DNA of 64,000 nucleotides from CAYLRY01 sp964386535 (GCA_964386535.1 CAYLRY010000013.1:1-64000); one strand, 5' to 3'. Positions 34,704 to 43,855 are shown, counted from the stretch's first letter. The notes: generated by a model not told the origin, from the sequence alone. Translations and numbers: made by a program.

Positions 34704-35738
34704 ATGGACATATTAACCGGGATCCTGCAAAGCGGCTGGTCTGCTTTACTGGATTATTTATCCGCGCATGTTATCACCTGCCTGGTGCCGGCCCTTTTCA
34801 TAGCGGGAGCCATCGCTTCATTTGTATCTCAGGGAGCGGTACTGAGGTATTTCGGTCCCAAAGCCAATAAACTGGTATCATATCCGGTAGCAGCAGTTTC
34901 CGGAACAGTGCTGGCGGTATGTTCCTGTACGGTTTTACCGCTTTTCGGCGGCATTTACCGCCGGGGAGCCGGACTGGGGCCGGCTATTGCTTTTCTTTAC
35001 TCCGGCCCGGCTATTAATGTTCTGGCAATAGTATATTCAGCCCGGGTACTGGGTTATGACATCGGACTGGCCAGGGTTATCGGTAGTGTGACCTTCTCTG
35101 TAGTCATCGGACTGATCATGGCACTAATATTTTACAGGGAGGAGACACGCAAGGCTGAAAAAACTTTCATGACCACAACAGCCGGAGAAGAGGGAAAAAG
35201 CATCTGGAAACAGGTAGTATTTGTAGGAATCCTGGTGGTTATCCTCATTTTGGCAGCCTCAAAAAACTGGATTCCCATGGGTATAGCTCTCGTGGCTTTA
35301 TTTGTCATGCTCTGGCGCTGGTTCAGCCGCGATGATATCCTGCAGTGGCTAAAAGAAACGGCTCATTTTACCCGCCTGGTGGTACCCTGGCTTTTACTGG
35401 GTGTCTTTCTGGCCGGCCTGATCCGGTACTTTGTGCCGGATACTTTTATTGCTCAATATGTTGGCGGCAATAGTTTCCTGGCCAACTTCGAGGCTTCTTT
35501 CTTCGGAATGGTGATGTATTTTGCCACCCTGACCGAAGTGCCAATTGTGGGCTCTTTCATGGACCTGGGCATGGGTAAAGGCCCGGCTCTGGCGCTCCTG
35601 CTGGCCGGTCCGGCTCTATCTCTCCCCAGTATTCTCGCCCTGCGCAGCATTATGGGATTGAAAAAAACTCTGGCTTATACCGGCCTGGTAACCATTATGG
35701 CTGCCTTTACCGGATGGATATTTGGTTTTTTTGCCTGA
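34704..35738 (+). CDS. ArsP-type permease (UPF0718/DUF318), copy B
   Basis: The 344-residue membrane protein is a close paralog of the permease at 30899-31933, with LSAHVITCLVPALF, VCSCTVLPLFGG and GPAINVLAIVYSARVLGYD. Its ATG follows the TAA of the preceding gene (TAAATG). The shared layout (mini-thioredoxins with an ArsP-type permease, both times near ArsR-type operators) suggests the two units arose by duplication. Likely an exporter of a metalloid or its thiol conjugate. Confidence 0.82.
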   Translation: MDILTGILQSGWSALLDYLSAHVITCLVPALFIAGAIASFVSQGAVLRYFGPKANKLVSYPVAAVSGTVLAVCSCTVLPLFGGIYRRGAGLGPAIAFLYSGPAINVLAIVYSARVLGYDIGLARVIGSVTFSVVIGLIMALIFYREETRKAEKTFMTTTAGEEGKSIWKQVVFVGILVVILILAASKNWIPMGIALVALFVMLWRWFSRDDILQWLKETAHFTRLVVPWLLLGVFLAGLIRYFVPDTFIAQYVGGNSFLANFEASFFGMVMYFATLTEVPIVGSFMDLGMGKGPALALLLAGPALSLPSILALRSIMGLKKTLAYTGLVTIMAAFTGWIFGFFA

Positions 35739-35798
35739 AAATGAATGAAAAGATCTAAGCCCTCATTAAAACTTTTTGTTTGACAACAAGGAAAATAT

Positions 35799-36722
35799 AT
35801 GCCTAATAAGCAACGCAATTATTCTTATATTGGGGTTATAAGCCTTTTCTGCTTGTTGTTTGTAGCCGGCTGCTCTTCAGGTGCAATTACACCTGCGCAA
35901 AGCACATTGTCCCAGGAACTGACTATTGATTTGCCAGGGACAGAAACTCAAAAGGTTTTGATCAACAACCAGGGGGAATTTATTAATAAGGTGGTTATTT
36001 CTGCCCCCGATGGGAGCATCAGTCTCTCTATTGAAGCCGGTACCGCTATTCTGGATGCTAATAACACGCCTTTGCAATCAATTAAAGTCGCCATTGACCA
36101 GGTGATCCCTGTACCACCTGAGCAGGCTGAGATTATAGCGGATATCTTTGATATTCAGCCGCAGAGTGCGATCATCAGTCCTTCACTTTATGTTACATTG
36201 AGTTACGACCCTTCACTTTTACCTCAGGGTGTCAGCGAAAACGATCTATGGGTCTATTATTTTAACGGTGATTCATGGGAAATAATGGGTTATAAAAATC
36301 AGGATATGACTCTAAACCGGGTAACGACAAAAATAAGCCGTTTTGGAAAATATTCAGTCTTAGTACCGATCAAACCGGCAGCAACACCTATTGCTTCAAC
36401 GCAAACTGACTTGACATCAATTACACTTCAACAGGCTCTGGCCAATGGCAAACCGACTCTGGCTGAATTCGGCAGAGGTACCTGCATACCTTGCAAACAG
36501 ATGAAACCCATCCTGGAGGAACTGGCATTACAATATAAAGACAAATTGAATGTTTCCATTGTTAGCATTGACGACTATAGAGATTTAACCAACTATCACA
36601 AAATTATGGCCATACCTACTCAAATAGTCTTTGACGGTAAGGGAAAGGAAACCTTCAGGCATATAGGTTTCTGGGCTAAGGACCAGATTATCTCTCAATT
36701 GAACAAACTGGGGATCAGGTAA
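35799..36722 (+). CDS. Thioredoxin-domain lipoprotein
   Basis: The 307-residue protein has a signal peptide and lipobox VAGCSS (Cys25), an extracytoplasmic region of about 175 residues with beta-rich segments, a Thr/Pro linker, and a C-terminal thioredoxin domain with active site GTCIPCKQM and IMAIPTQIVF (cis-Pro). It likely acts outside the membrane as a disulfide reductase. The next gene is a CcdA-like electron carrier overlapping by one base (TAATG), which would keep it reduced. A homologous thioredoxin domain, fused to FKBP, is at 42815. Confidence 0.88.
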   Translation: MPNKQRNYSYIGVISLFCLLFVAGCSSGAITPAQSTLSQELTIDLPGTETQKVLINNQGEFINKVVISAPDGSISLSIEAGTAILDANNTPLQSIKVAIDQVIPVPPEQAEIIADIFDIQPQSAIISPSLYVTLSYDPSLLPQGVSENDLWVYYFNGDSWEIMGYKNQDMTLNRVTTKISRFGKYSVLVPIKPAATPIASTQTDLTSITLQQALANGKPTLAEFGRGTCIPCKQMKPILEELALQYKDKLNVSIVSIDDYRDLTNYHKIMAIPTQIVFDGKGKETFRHIGFWAKDQIISQLNKLGIR

Positions 36723-37417
36723 TGGATAGTTTGTTAAACAACCTTGGCGACATCATACAGTCGCAGGGTTGGCTGGCTTTTCCGTTTTGCTTCTTAGGGG
36801 GCATCATCTCCAGCGCCAGCCCATGTGTATTAGCCATGATCCCACTTATCATAGGTTTTGTCGGCGGATATGCTGAAGGTTCACAGAAAAAAGCAATACA
36901 GTATTCACTGATGTTCACGCTTGGTCTTACTATCACCTTTACAATCTTAGGAATAATAGCCGGCGCGCTGGGCAGGCTTTTTGGTGATGTTGGCTCGTTC
37001 TGGTATTACATCCTGCCCCCTGTGGTTATAATACTGGGGCTATACCTGCTGCTTTCTGAAAAGCTCAATTTAAACATTGGATTACCCCAGCGCTACATGC
37101 CTAAGAAAAAGGCCTTACTGGGGGCTTTTATCATCGGGCTTTTCTTTGGCATTATTGCTTCTCCCTGTGCCACTCCGGTGCTGGGAGTGGTACTGACTTA
37201 CGCAGCAACAAGGCAGGATATTTTCTATAGCGGAGGTTTGTTGTTAGCCTATGCACTGGGACACTGGGTGCTGGTTTTTGGGGCGGGAGTGTCCGCCGGA
37301 TTTGCCCAGAAAGTTATAGCTTCCAGGGGGATCAGCAATTTTTCCAGCTATTCCAAAAAGATCGCAGGGGTAATCCTGGTGGGCGTAGGGATTTATTTTA
37401 TCATTATCCTGATATAA
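36722..37417 (+). CDS. CcdA/DsbD-type membrane thiol-electron transporter
   Basis: The 231-residue protein has six membrane segments and two Cys-containing segments: SASPCVLAMIP (about residue 37-45) and SPCATPVLGVV. This is the CcdA/DsbD transmembrane domain signature. It moves electrons from cytoplasmic thioredoxin to exported thioredoxins. The start ATG overlaps the stop of the thioredoxin lipoprotein gene, so the two are co-translated. The pair would keep exported or lipoprotein thiols reduced, needed for trivalent arsenical handling or cytochrome c maturation. Confidence 0.92.
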   Translation: MDSLLNNLGDIIQSQGWLAFPFCFLGGIISSASPCVLAMIPLIIGFVGGYAEGSQKKAIQYSLMFTLGLTITFTILGIIAGALGRLFGDVGSFWYYILPPVVIILGLYLLLSEKLNLNIGLPQRYMPKKKALLGAFIIGLFFGIIASPCATPVLGVVLTYAATRQDIFYSGGLLLAYALGHWVLVFGAGVSAGFAQKVIASRGISNFSSYSKKIAGVILVGVGIYFIIILI

Positions 37418-37579
37418 AAAAGAACCATAATTGATGATGACCAGGAGGCAGCTTTAAGATTCCTTAAAAAATCCGTATATGAAAAAATAAGGCATTCCCA
37501 GCAAGGGAAATTGAAATCGCATCTGGAGGGTGAAAATCACCGAGCAGAAAAGTTCAAGGCAGGTGCGCCTGATGTATAG
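37418..37579 (+). other. Coding-like open frame after ccdA without start codon
   Basis: Directly after the TAA of the CcdA gene, in the same frame, 53 codons read KRTIIDDDQEAALRFLKKSV..., a strongly charged, protein-like sequence ending GAPDV and TAG. There is no ATG, GTG or TTG in frame. It may be the remnant of a separate gene or of a lost C-terminal extension, or it may use an ATT start. It cannot be called a gene from sequence alone. Confidence 0.35.
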
Positions 37580-37603
37580 CATCGTGAAGTAGATAATATA
37601 TTT

Positions 37604-38701
37604 ATGGTACAAACAAGTGGTGTGATAAGCCGTCTTTCGTTTTTGGATAGATTTCTGACTTTATGGATCTTTGTTGCCATGGGTCTGGGAGTAGCGCTGG
37701 GATATTTGGTTCCTGGGACGGCAGATGCTATTAATAGTCTTTCCATCGGCACTACTTCCATCCCCATCGCTATTGGTTTGATCCTGATGATGTATCCACC
37801 TCTGGCAAAAGTCAAATATGAGGAAATGGGAAGGGTATTCAGAGACTGGCGGGTCCTGGGTCTTTCATTGATACAGAATTGGATTATCGGCCCCATATTG
37901 ATGTTCTTTTTAGCCATTGGTTTTCTGGGTTTCCTCTGGCCCATGCCGGAGTATATGATGGGGCTTTTAATGATCGGCCTGGCCCGCTGCATTGCCATGG
38001 TTATAGTGTGGTGTGATCTGGCTTCAGCGGATAACGAGTATTCCGCCGGTCTGGTAGCTTTTAACTCGGTATTTCAGATTCTGTTCTATTCAATTTATGC
38101 CTTTGTTTTTATAACAATCTTACCAACCTGGTTCGGCCTTGAAGGTTCGGTAGTGGAAGTCACCCTATGGCAAATTGCGCAAAGTGTTTTAATTTACCTG
38201 GGTATTCCATTCTTCGGGGGCATGCTTACCCGCTTTTTGCTGATCCGGGCAAAGGGTAAAGAATGGTATCAAAATAAATTTATACCCAAAATCAGCCCCA
38301 TCACCTTGATTGCTCTTCTTTTTACCATCATTGTCATGTTTTCCCTAAAGGGTGAAATAATCGTCCAGTTGCCGCTGGATGTAGTACGAATCGCCATTCC
38401 ACTTCTGCTGTATTTTGCCGTTATGTTCTTTATTTCATTCTACCTGGGAAAGAGAGTCAGCCATGACTATCCCAGGACAGCCGCCATTGCCTTCCATGCT
38501 TCCGGCAATAACTTTGAGCTGGCTATTGCGGTGTGTGTAGCAGTTTTCGGCATCAATTCTGGACAGGCGTTTGCCGCGGTCATCGGCCCACTGGTAGAAG
38601 TGCCGGTTTTAATCGGGCTGGTAAATGTAGCCCTGTATTTCAGACGTAAATACTTTGCTAAAGAAGAACAATTACCGGTCTGCAAGATAGAGGCAGTATA
38701 G
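37604..38701 (+). CDS. ACR3-family arsenite efflux permease, copy 2
   Basis: The 365-residue transporter has ten membrane segments with ACR3 markers: SIPIAIGLILMMYPPLAKV, GLARCIAMVIVWCDLASAD and FHASGNNFELAIAVCVAVFG. The essential cysteine is present in ARCIAMV. It expels As(III) as the thiolate-free anion by antiport. Its sequence differs much from copy 1 (28688), so the two are not a recent duplicate. The ATG has a weak ribosome site. It is upstream of arsM copy 2, in the same direction. Confidence 0.94.
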   Translation: MVQTSGVISRLSFLDRFLTLWIFVAMGLGVALGYLVPGTADAINSLSIGTTSIPIAIGLILMMYPPLAKVKYEEMGRVFRDWRVLGLSLIQNWIIGPILMFFLAIGFLGFLWPMPEYMMGLLMIGLARCIAMVIVWCDLASADNEYSAGLVAFNSVFQILFYSIYAFVFITILPTWFGLEGSVVEVTLWQIAQSVLIYLGIPFFGGMLTRFLLIRAKGKEWYQNKFIPKISPITLIALLFTIIVMFSLKGEIIVQLPLDVVRIAIPLLLYFAVMFFISFYLGKRVSHDYPRTAAIAFHASGNNFELAIAVCVAVFGINSGQAFAAVIGPLVEVPVLIGLVNVALYFRRKYFAKEEQLPVCKIEAV

Positions 38702-38772
38702 TACGAAGCATAAACTGATAACCAAAGTAAATTTTTAAGGATGTAAATCTTTTTAAAAAGGAGCTAATTCAT

Positions 38773-39633
38773 ATGGAAAACGATATTAAACAAAATGTGA
38801 GAGAAGCCTATGGTAAAATTGCTCGTGGAGGCAGTTCCTGCTGCGGTTCCTCCAGTTCCTGTTGCGGCAGTAACCAGTCCCAGCAATCCGCCAGCAAGCT
38901 GGTAGGTTATACGGATGAAGAATTAAAGGCTATTCCGGAGGGTGCGGACCTGGGCCTGGGCTGCGGCAACCCGGTAGCCCTGGCATCTCTTAAAGAAGGA
39001 GAAACTGTATTGGATCTGGGATCAGGACCCGGGATGGACTGCTTTCTCGCTGCTTCCAGGGTGGGAAAAAACGGAAGGGTCATAGGAGTGGACATGACCC
39101 CGGAAATGCTGGACAGAGCACGCAGAAATGCCGCTAAAGGCGATTACAGCAACGTGGAGTTCAGATTAGGAGAAATAGAAAACCTGCCAGTGGCTGATAG
39201 CGCAGTGGATGTGGTCATTTCTAATTGTGTGATCAACCTTTGTCCGGATAAAAAGCGAGTCTTCAGTGAAATCTACAGGGTATTAAAACCAGGCGGCCGT
39301 CTGATGGTCTCCGATATTGTTTTGAACAAAGAACTGCCGGAGAGCCTGAAGAAATCCGTAGCAGCTTATGCCGGCTGCATCGGCGGAGCAGCCTTAAAAA
39401 GTGATTATCTTCAGATAATAAAAGATGCGGGATTCCAGAATATAAACGTAGTTGATGAGTCCGTTTCTTATATACAGCCGGGCGATTTCCAGGATGAAGA
39501 AGAACCGGGCTGCAACTGTAAAGGCGAAAACGTAAACGAGCCGAATTCCAGCACTGAGTCAGAATGTTGCTGCGGTTCCGTTGAAGATGATTTCCCGGTA
39601 ATCAGCCTCAAGATCTCTGCTATTAAACTGTGA
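38773..39633 (+). CDS. arsM: Arsenite S-adenosylmethionine methyltransferase ArsM, copy 2 (Cys-rich tail)
   Basis: The 286-residue enzyme has the SAM site VLDLGSGPGMD and conserved Cys64 (GLGCGNP), ISNCVINLC and AGCIGGA, the As(III) triad. It is 37 residues longer than copy 1: an N-terminal SSCCGSSSSCCG and a C-terminal Cys cluster (GCNCKG ... ECCCGS). These clusters may store or hand over As(III). An AAGGAGC site precedes the ATG. The radical SAM gene with an AbrB-like N-terminus follows. Confidence 0.95.
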   Translation: MENDIKQNVREAYGKIARGGSSCCGSSSSCCGSNQSQQSASKLVGYTDEELKAIPEGADLGLGCGNPVALASLKEGETVLDLGSGPGMDCFLAASRVGKNGRVIGVDMTPEMLDRARRNAAKGDYSNVEFRLGEIENLPVADSAVDVVISNCVINLCPDKKRVFSEIYRVLKPGGRLMVSDIVLNKELPESLKKSVAAYAGCIGGAALKSDYLQIIKDAGFQNINVVDESVSYIQPGDFQDEEEPGCNCKGENVNEPNSSTESECCCGSVEDDFPVISLKISAIKL

Positions 39634-39681
39634 GAGAGGTTTATCATTGACAGGTTACATTAAAGCAACAGGAAAATAAGG

Positions 39682-41004
39682 TTGAATCAAAACAAATTAC
39701 TCTATATCAAAACGGATACAGAGGGACGCCTGATATTGCCTGCAGAGGTAGCTGCCGGTTATGGCATAAAACCTGGTAGCCGTCTGATGCTTGAAAAAGA
39801 CACTAACATGCTTAAGATAAAAAGGCCGGTAACGCAGTTAAATAAACTGTACATAGAAGTTACCGATAAATGCAATTTGGACTGCCGGACCTGCATCCGG
39901 CATGCCTGGAATGAGCCGATGGGAAAAATGTCTGAAGCAGTTTTCGCCCGCATATTAGAAGGCCTTCCCTCCTTTTCACCGATCCCCTCTGTTTTCTTCG
40001 GAGGTTTTGGAGAGCCGCTATTACATCAGGAAATCGTCAACATGATAATCAGCGTCAAAGCTGCAGGAGCGCCGGTAGAACTGATCACCAATGGCACGTT
40101 GTTAACTCGTGAAGTATCGGGACGGCTAATTGAGGCCGGACTGGATGTTCTCTGGGTTTCAATTGACGGCGCCAGGCCTGAGAGCTATACCGATGTTCGC
40201 CTGGGCGCCGCTCTTCCTGAAGTGCTGCGGAATATCGAACAACTTAACGATCTTCAGTTTGGCTATGGTAACAAACCTTCTTTAAAATTGGGCATCGCTT
40301 TTGTAGCTATGAAACGCAATATTGCGGACTTACCGGAAGTAGTCCGTATCGCCCGCAATCTGGGCGCCAGCTACTTGATGGTTACCAATGTCTTACCCTA
40401 CACACCGGAATTACTGAAAGAAGTGCTTTATTATAACTCCCTGAATGATAGTTACTGTAAGCAACCTGAACTGGAATTCCCCATTCCTTTGCGTCAGCCC
40501 GAAGGAGATAACATTTTTGATGGGGAGTTTGGTCAACCTATTCTAAGTGTTAACTTGCCCCGTATGGATATGAACGAAATTACCCGGAAATCCTATTCTT
40601 CCCTGATCGATACAGGAATGAGTCTAACACTGGGGGGCGGTAATTTCAGGAAGGCCAATAACCTCTGCCCGTTTATCGAAAATGGCTCCGGGGCAATCAA
40701 TTGGAACGGTAATCTCAGCCCCTGTTTGCCCTTAATGCACAGCTATTCCATGTTTCTGGACATATTCCAGCGGAATTCTAAAGGATGGATAATAGGAAAT
40801 ATCCTGGAGAAGGACTTAATCGATCTCTGGAATGAGCCAGAACATCTCTCTTTCAGGGAACGTGTTCAGGCTTTCGATTTTCCACCCTGTACTTTATGCG
40901 GTGGTTGTGAACTGATATGCACGAATGAAACAGATTGTTTCAATAATAAGTTTCCTACCTGCGGAGGTTGTTTATGGGCACAGGGATTTATCCAATGCCC
41001 GTAG
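39682..41004 (+). CDS. Radical SAM protein with AbrB-like N-terminus, paralog 1
   Basis: The 440-residue protein has an N-terminal AbrB-type hairpin (TEGRLILPAEVAAGYGIKPGSRL, about 13-35), then the radical SAM core with CNLDCRTC (Cys64, 68, 71) and GGFGEPLLH, and a C-terminal Cys-rich SPASM-like region (CPFIENG, SPCLPLMHS, PCTLCGGCELIC, DC, FPTCGGCLWAQGFIQCP). It resembles the maturases of tungsten aldehyde oxidoreductases, but no such oxidoreductase is in the window. It starts at TTG behind an AGGAAAATAAGG site. It lies 48 bp after arsM copy 2, and the same pairing is seen as a wreck after arsM copy 1. Substrate unknown. Confidence 0.88.
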   Translation: MNQNKLLYIKTDTEGRLILPAEVAAGYGIKPGSRLMLEKDTNMLKIKRPVTQLNKLYIEVTDKCNLDCRTCIRHAWNEPMGKMSEAVFARILEGLPSFSPIPSVFFGGFGEPLLHQEIVNMIISVKAAGAPVELITNGTLLTREVSGRLIEAGLDVLWVSIDGARPESYTDVRLGAALPEVLRNIEQLNDLQFGYGNKPSLKLGIAFVAMKRNIADLPEVVRIARNLGASYLMVTNVLPYTPELLKEVLYYNSLNDSYCKQPELEFPIPLRQPEGDNIFDGEFGQPILSVNLPRMDMNEITRKSYSSLIDTGMSLTLGGGNFRKANNLCPFIENGSGAINWNGNLSPCLPLMHSYSMFLDIFQRNSKGWIIGNILEKDLIDLWNEPEHLSFRERVQAFDFPPCTLCGGCELICTNETDCFNNKFPTCGGCLWAQGFIQCP

Positions 41005-41099
41005 GAAATACAAAAAACTTCAACTGGATTTCATGTAGATGATCAATATAATGTCTAAGCGTAAACAAGACGCATGAAAATTATTTTATACAAAGTCAG

Positions 41100-42356
41100 A
41101 TGAACAAGATTAACAGCGTAATTAATGATAGTAGTAATGAGATTAAATCACTGGTATTACCGCCGGAATTAACCTCTCGATATGCCCTCCAGCAGCAACC
41201 GCATATTTATATACAGGAACGCAGGAATGGACTGTTTATCAGCAGTCCAACGCGTCTGGCTAAATTATATATAGAACCTACCAATCGATGCAATCTAGAC
41301 TGCCGTATTTGTATCCGTAACAACTGGCAAGAGAATACGGGGATGATGTCTGAAGGAATATTTGATAAGATTGTTTCAGGAATAAGCCTTTTTTCTCCTC
41401 CCCCAACCCTATTCTTTGGCGGATTCGGAGAACCGCTAATGCATCCAAACATAGTAGAAATGGTAAGAAAGGCAAAAGCCACGGGCTCTAAGGTAGAAAT
41501 GATCACTAACGGGACACTGCTTTCAGCAAAGCTGTCGAGGGATCTCATCGGTGCTGGGCTTGATTTATTATGGGTTTCTATCGATGGAGCCAGACCTGAA
41601 AGCTATGCTGATATCAGATTGGGCGCAGCATTACCGCAGGTACTGCAAAACATCGCCTATTTTCAAGATGTTATCTTTGATAAAAAAGGCGAACCCTGCT
41701 GTAATTTCAATGGCAGTTTCAGTCCCAGGTTAGGAATCGTTTTCGTGGCTATGAAGCGGAATATCAATGACCTTCCCGAAGTGATTGAGAAGGGAAAACA
41801 ATTGGGAGCGACTAGCTTTATGGTGACCAATATCTTGCCTTATACCCGGGAAATGTGTAAAGAGATATTATATGAGAGCGTGCTGGCGGATAATGAAAGT
41901 ATATCTTTACCGAGAATGGACCAAAATGAGACTACCAAACAAGCTTTATCACTGGGATTAAACCACAACTTGAAGGCGAAATGGAGAATAGGCAATAATG
42001 AGGGTATATTGGGCATCTGTCCCTTTATCGAAAATGGAGCAGCGGCTATCAGGTGGGATGGAGGATTCAGCCCCTGTTTACCCCTGATGCACAATCATGT
42101 TAGTTATTATCGTGACCTCTCGCGTTTTTCCCGCCGTTGGGAAATTGGTAATTTAGCAGGAAACACTCTTTTTGAAGTATGGCATAATCCGGAACACCTC
42201 GCTTTTCGAGAACATGTGCAACTATTTGACTTCTCGCCCTGTACCTCCTGTCATGGTTGTCTGTTATTTGAGAGCAATGAAAAAGATTGTATCGATAATG
42301 TTTTTCCTACTTGTGGAGGTTGCCTTTGGGCTCAGGGCATTATCCAGTGTCCCTAG
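41100..42356 (+). CDS. Radical SAM protein with AbrB-like N-terminus, paralog 2
   Basis: The 418-residue paralog has a degenerate AbrB-like N-terminus (KSLVLPPELTSRYALQQQPHIY), cluster motif CNLDCRIC (Cys64, 68, 71), GGFGEPLMH and the same C-terminal Cys-rich pattern (CPFIENGAAAIRWDGG, SPCLPLMHNH, PCTSCHGC, DCIDNVFPTCGGCLWAQG). Compared with paralog 1 the AbrB consensus is lost, so the domain may no longer bind DNA. It lies 95 bp downstream of paralog 1 and 123 bp upstream of the double-UGA frame. No clear ribosome site precedes the ATG. Confidence 0.87.
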   Translation: MNKINSVINDSSNEIKSLVLPPELTSRYALQQQPHIYIQERRNGLFISSPTRLAKLYIEPTNRCNLDCRICIRNNWQENTGMMSEGIFDKIVSGISLFSPPPTLFFGGFGEPLMHPNIVEMVRKAKATGSKVEMITNGTLLSAKLSRDLIGAGLDLLWVSIDGARPESYADIRLGAALPQVLQNIAYFQDVIFDKKGEPCCNFNGSFSPRLGIVFVAMKRNINDLPEVIEKGKQLGATSFMVTNILPYTREMCKEILYESVLADNESISLPRMDQNETTKQALSLGLNHNLKAKWRIGNNEGILGICPFIENGAAAIRWDGGFSPCLPLMHNHVSYYRDLSRFSRRWEIGNLAGNTLFEVWHNPEHLAFREHVQLFDFSPCTSCHGCLLFESNEKDCIDNVFPTCGGCLWAQGIIQCP

Positions 42357-42479
42357 AATACAGATACTGCAAGGCAGGGTTCTGTAAAATCAGTTTATAA
42401 TTAAAGGAATCTTTCAAATATACGAGAATTACAGTTCACGTCCGCCTGGGTAGAGAAAGTATTCATCAAGAGGTTGAAA

Positions 42480-42818
42480 ATGAATAAAACCAGTATAGAT
42501 ATATCGGTCCTTGATAATTACAGGATGACCTATATTCCCGGAAATAGTGAAGGCTGAGAGTGACAGGGCGCAGCGGTGGCACGTGCTGTCATCGAATTTA
42601 ATACTGATATCAGTCCTTTAATGCCTTTGATTAGTAAACTGGTTAAAGGTTGTGGTTATAACCCTGATGCTCATCTGGCGGCTTTTAATATCGATGGGCA
42701 CGCGGTGATTATCGAGTCTGATAAAATAACCATATACGGGGTCGAAGATGCTAAAGCTTCTGAAAATATCCTGGGATGGCTGAAAGAAATAATATCAAAA
42801 TCCGGAGTGCCTGAATGA
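42480..42818 (+). CDS. Candidate selenoprotein with two in-frame UGA codons (U-x-U)
   Basis: An AGAGG site precedes the ATG at 42480. The frame reads MNKTSIDISVLDNYRMTYIP, reaches TGA at 42555 and TGA at 42561 (codons 26 and 28), then continues in phase QGAAVARAVIEFNTDISPLM to a TGA at 42816-42818, 112 codons in all. The part after the second UGA has a normal protein composition and ends in helix NILGWLKEIISK. If both UGA code for Sec the local motif is SEG-U-E-U-QGAA. Inverted arms TGACAG (42561-42566) and CTGTCA (42586-42591) could form a SECIS-like stem. The next gene overlaps by 4 bp. GTG at 42576 is the alternative start, but it has no good ribosome site. Function unknown. Confidence 0.6.
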
Positions 42819-43675
42819 CAAAACATAAATATATATCTTTTTTTGGTATACTTTTATTGCTGTTAATTTCGGTGGTCGGCTGTAGCGGTGGAGTTCAACA
42901 GGCCCAGACCGGTGATATTGTCCAGGTACACTACACGGGGAGATTCGATGATGGCACTGTCTTTGATTCAACCGAGGGCAGTGAACCAATTGAATTCACA
43001 TTGGGACAGGGTCAGATCATCCCCGGTTTTGAGCAGGCTGTTTCAGGCATGAAATTAGGGGAATCCAGGACGGTGAATATTCCCGTAGATCAGGCATACG
43101 GACCTCGCAATGTTGAATTGATTCAGGAGGTATCACGGGAACAACTCCCTGAGGACATTCAGCCGGAGGTTGGCATGCAACTTCAGAGGATTCTGGATAC
43201 CGGCGAAATCATGGTAGTAACGATTATCGAAGTGAATGACACCACCATAACCATAGATGCGAATCCACCGCTAGCAGGAAAAAACTTAGTATTTGATATC
43301 AAGCTGGTTGGGATTGTAGCCAACAGCCTGCGATCAGGACCTACCGGAGCAGCAGGCGCAGTTCAACAGTTCATGCCCCTCAGTGAGGCCTTATCCAGCG
43401 GCAAGCCTACACTGGCTGAATTCGGATCCAATACCTGTATCCCATGTAAACAGATGAAACCCATACTTGAGCAACTATCAATAGACTATCAGGGTAAACT
43501 TAATGTCGTCATTGTTGAAGTGTATGATTATCAGGATCTGGCCCGGCAACACAAAATCATGGCCATTCCGACCCAGATTATTTTCGATATCAATGGCAAA
43601 GAAATAGCCAGGCATATGGGATTGTGGCTCAGAGAGCAAATCAATACAGAGCTAAATAAACTGGGAATAAGATGA
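42815..43675 (+). CDS. Lipoprotein: FKBP-type prolyl isomerase fused to thioredoxin
   Basis: The 286-residue protein has a lipobox VVGCSG (Cys23), a FKBP/SlyD-like domain (VQVHYTGRFDDGTVFDST, GQGQIIPGFEQAVSGMKLGE, about 35-170), and a C-terminal thioredoxin domain with CIPCKQM and IMAIPTQIIF. The active-site segment nearly matches the thioredoxin lipoprotein at 35799 (TLAEFGxxTCIPCKQMKPIL). A fused isomerase/thioredoxin at the outer face could refold or reduce an exported Cys-rich or selenoprotein partner. Start ATG overlaps the upstream gene by 4 bp (ATGA). Confidence 0.88.
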   Translation: MTKHKYISFFGILLLLLISVVGCSGGVQQAQTGDIVQVHYTGRFDDGTVFDSTEGSEPIEFTLGQGQIIPGFEQAVSGMKLGESRTVNIPVDQAYGPRNVELIQEVSREQLPEDIQPEVGMQLQRILDTGEIMVVTIIEVNDTTITIDANPPLAGKNLVFDIKLVGIVANSLRSGPTGAAGAVQQFMPLSEALSSGKPTLAEFGSNTCIPCKQMKPILEQLSIDYQGKLNVVIVEVYDYQDLARQHKIMAIPTQIIFDINGKEIARHMGLWLREQINTELNKLGIR

Positions 43676-43855
43676 TGGAGATTATTTTATAATGATATCA
43701 TAATATAGCTTAAATTAAGGCCTGTAACTTTTTTTGCTTAAGTAACATAATAAATTTCGATACCATTCTTGTTATCCCGGCAACGCTAACACTTATTTCA
43801 GTTTTTCAGGCTGGCATTTTTTTAATAGAATAGAAAAGATTAAAAGGAGAAAAAT

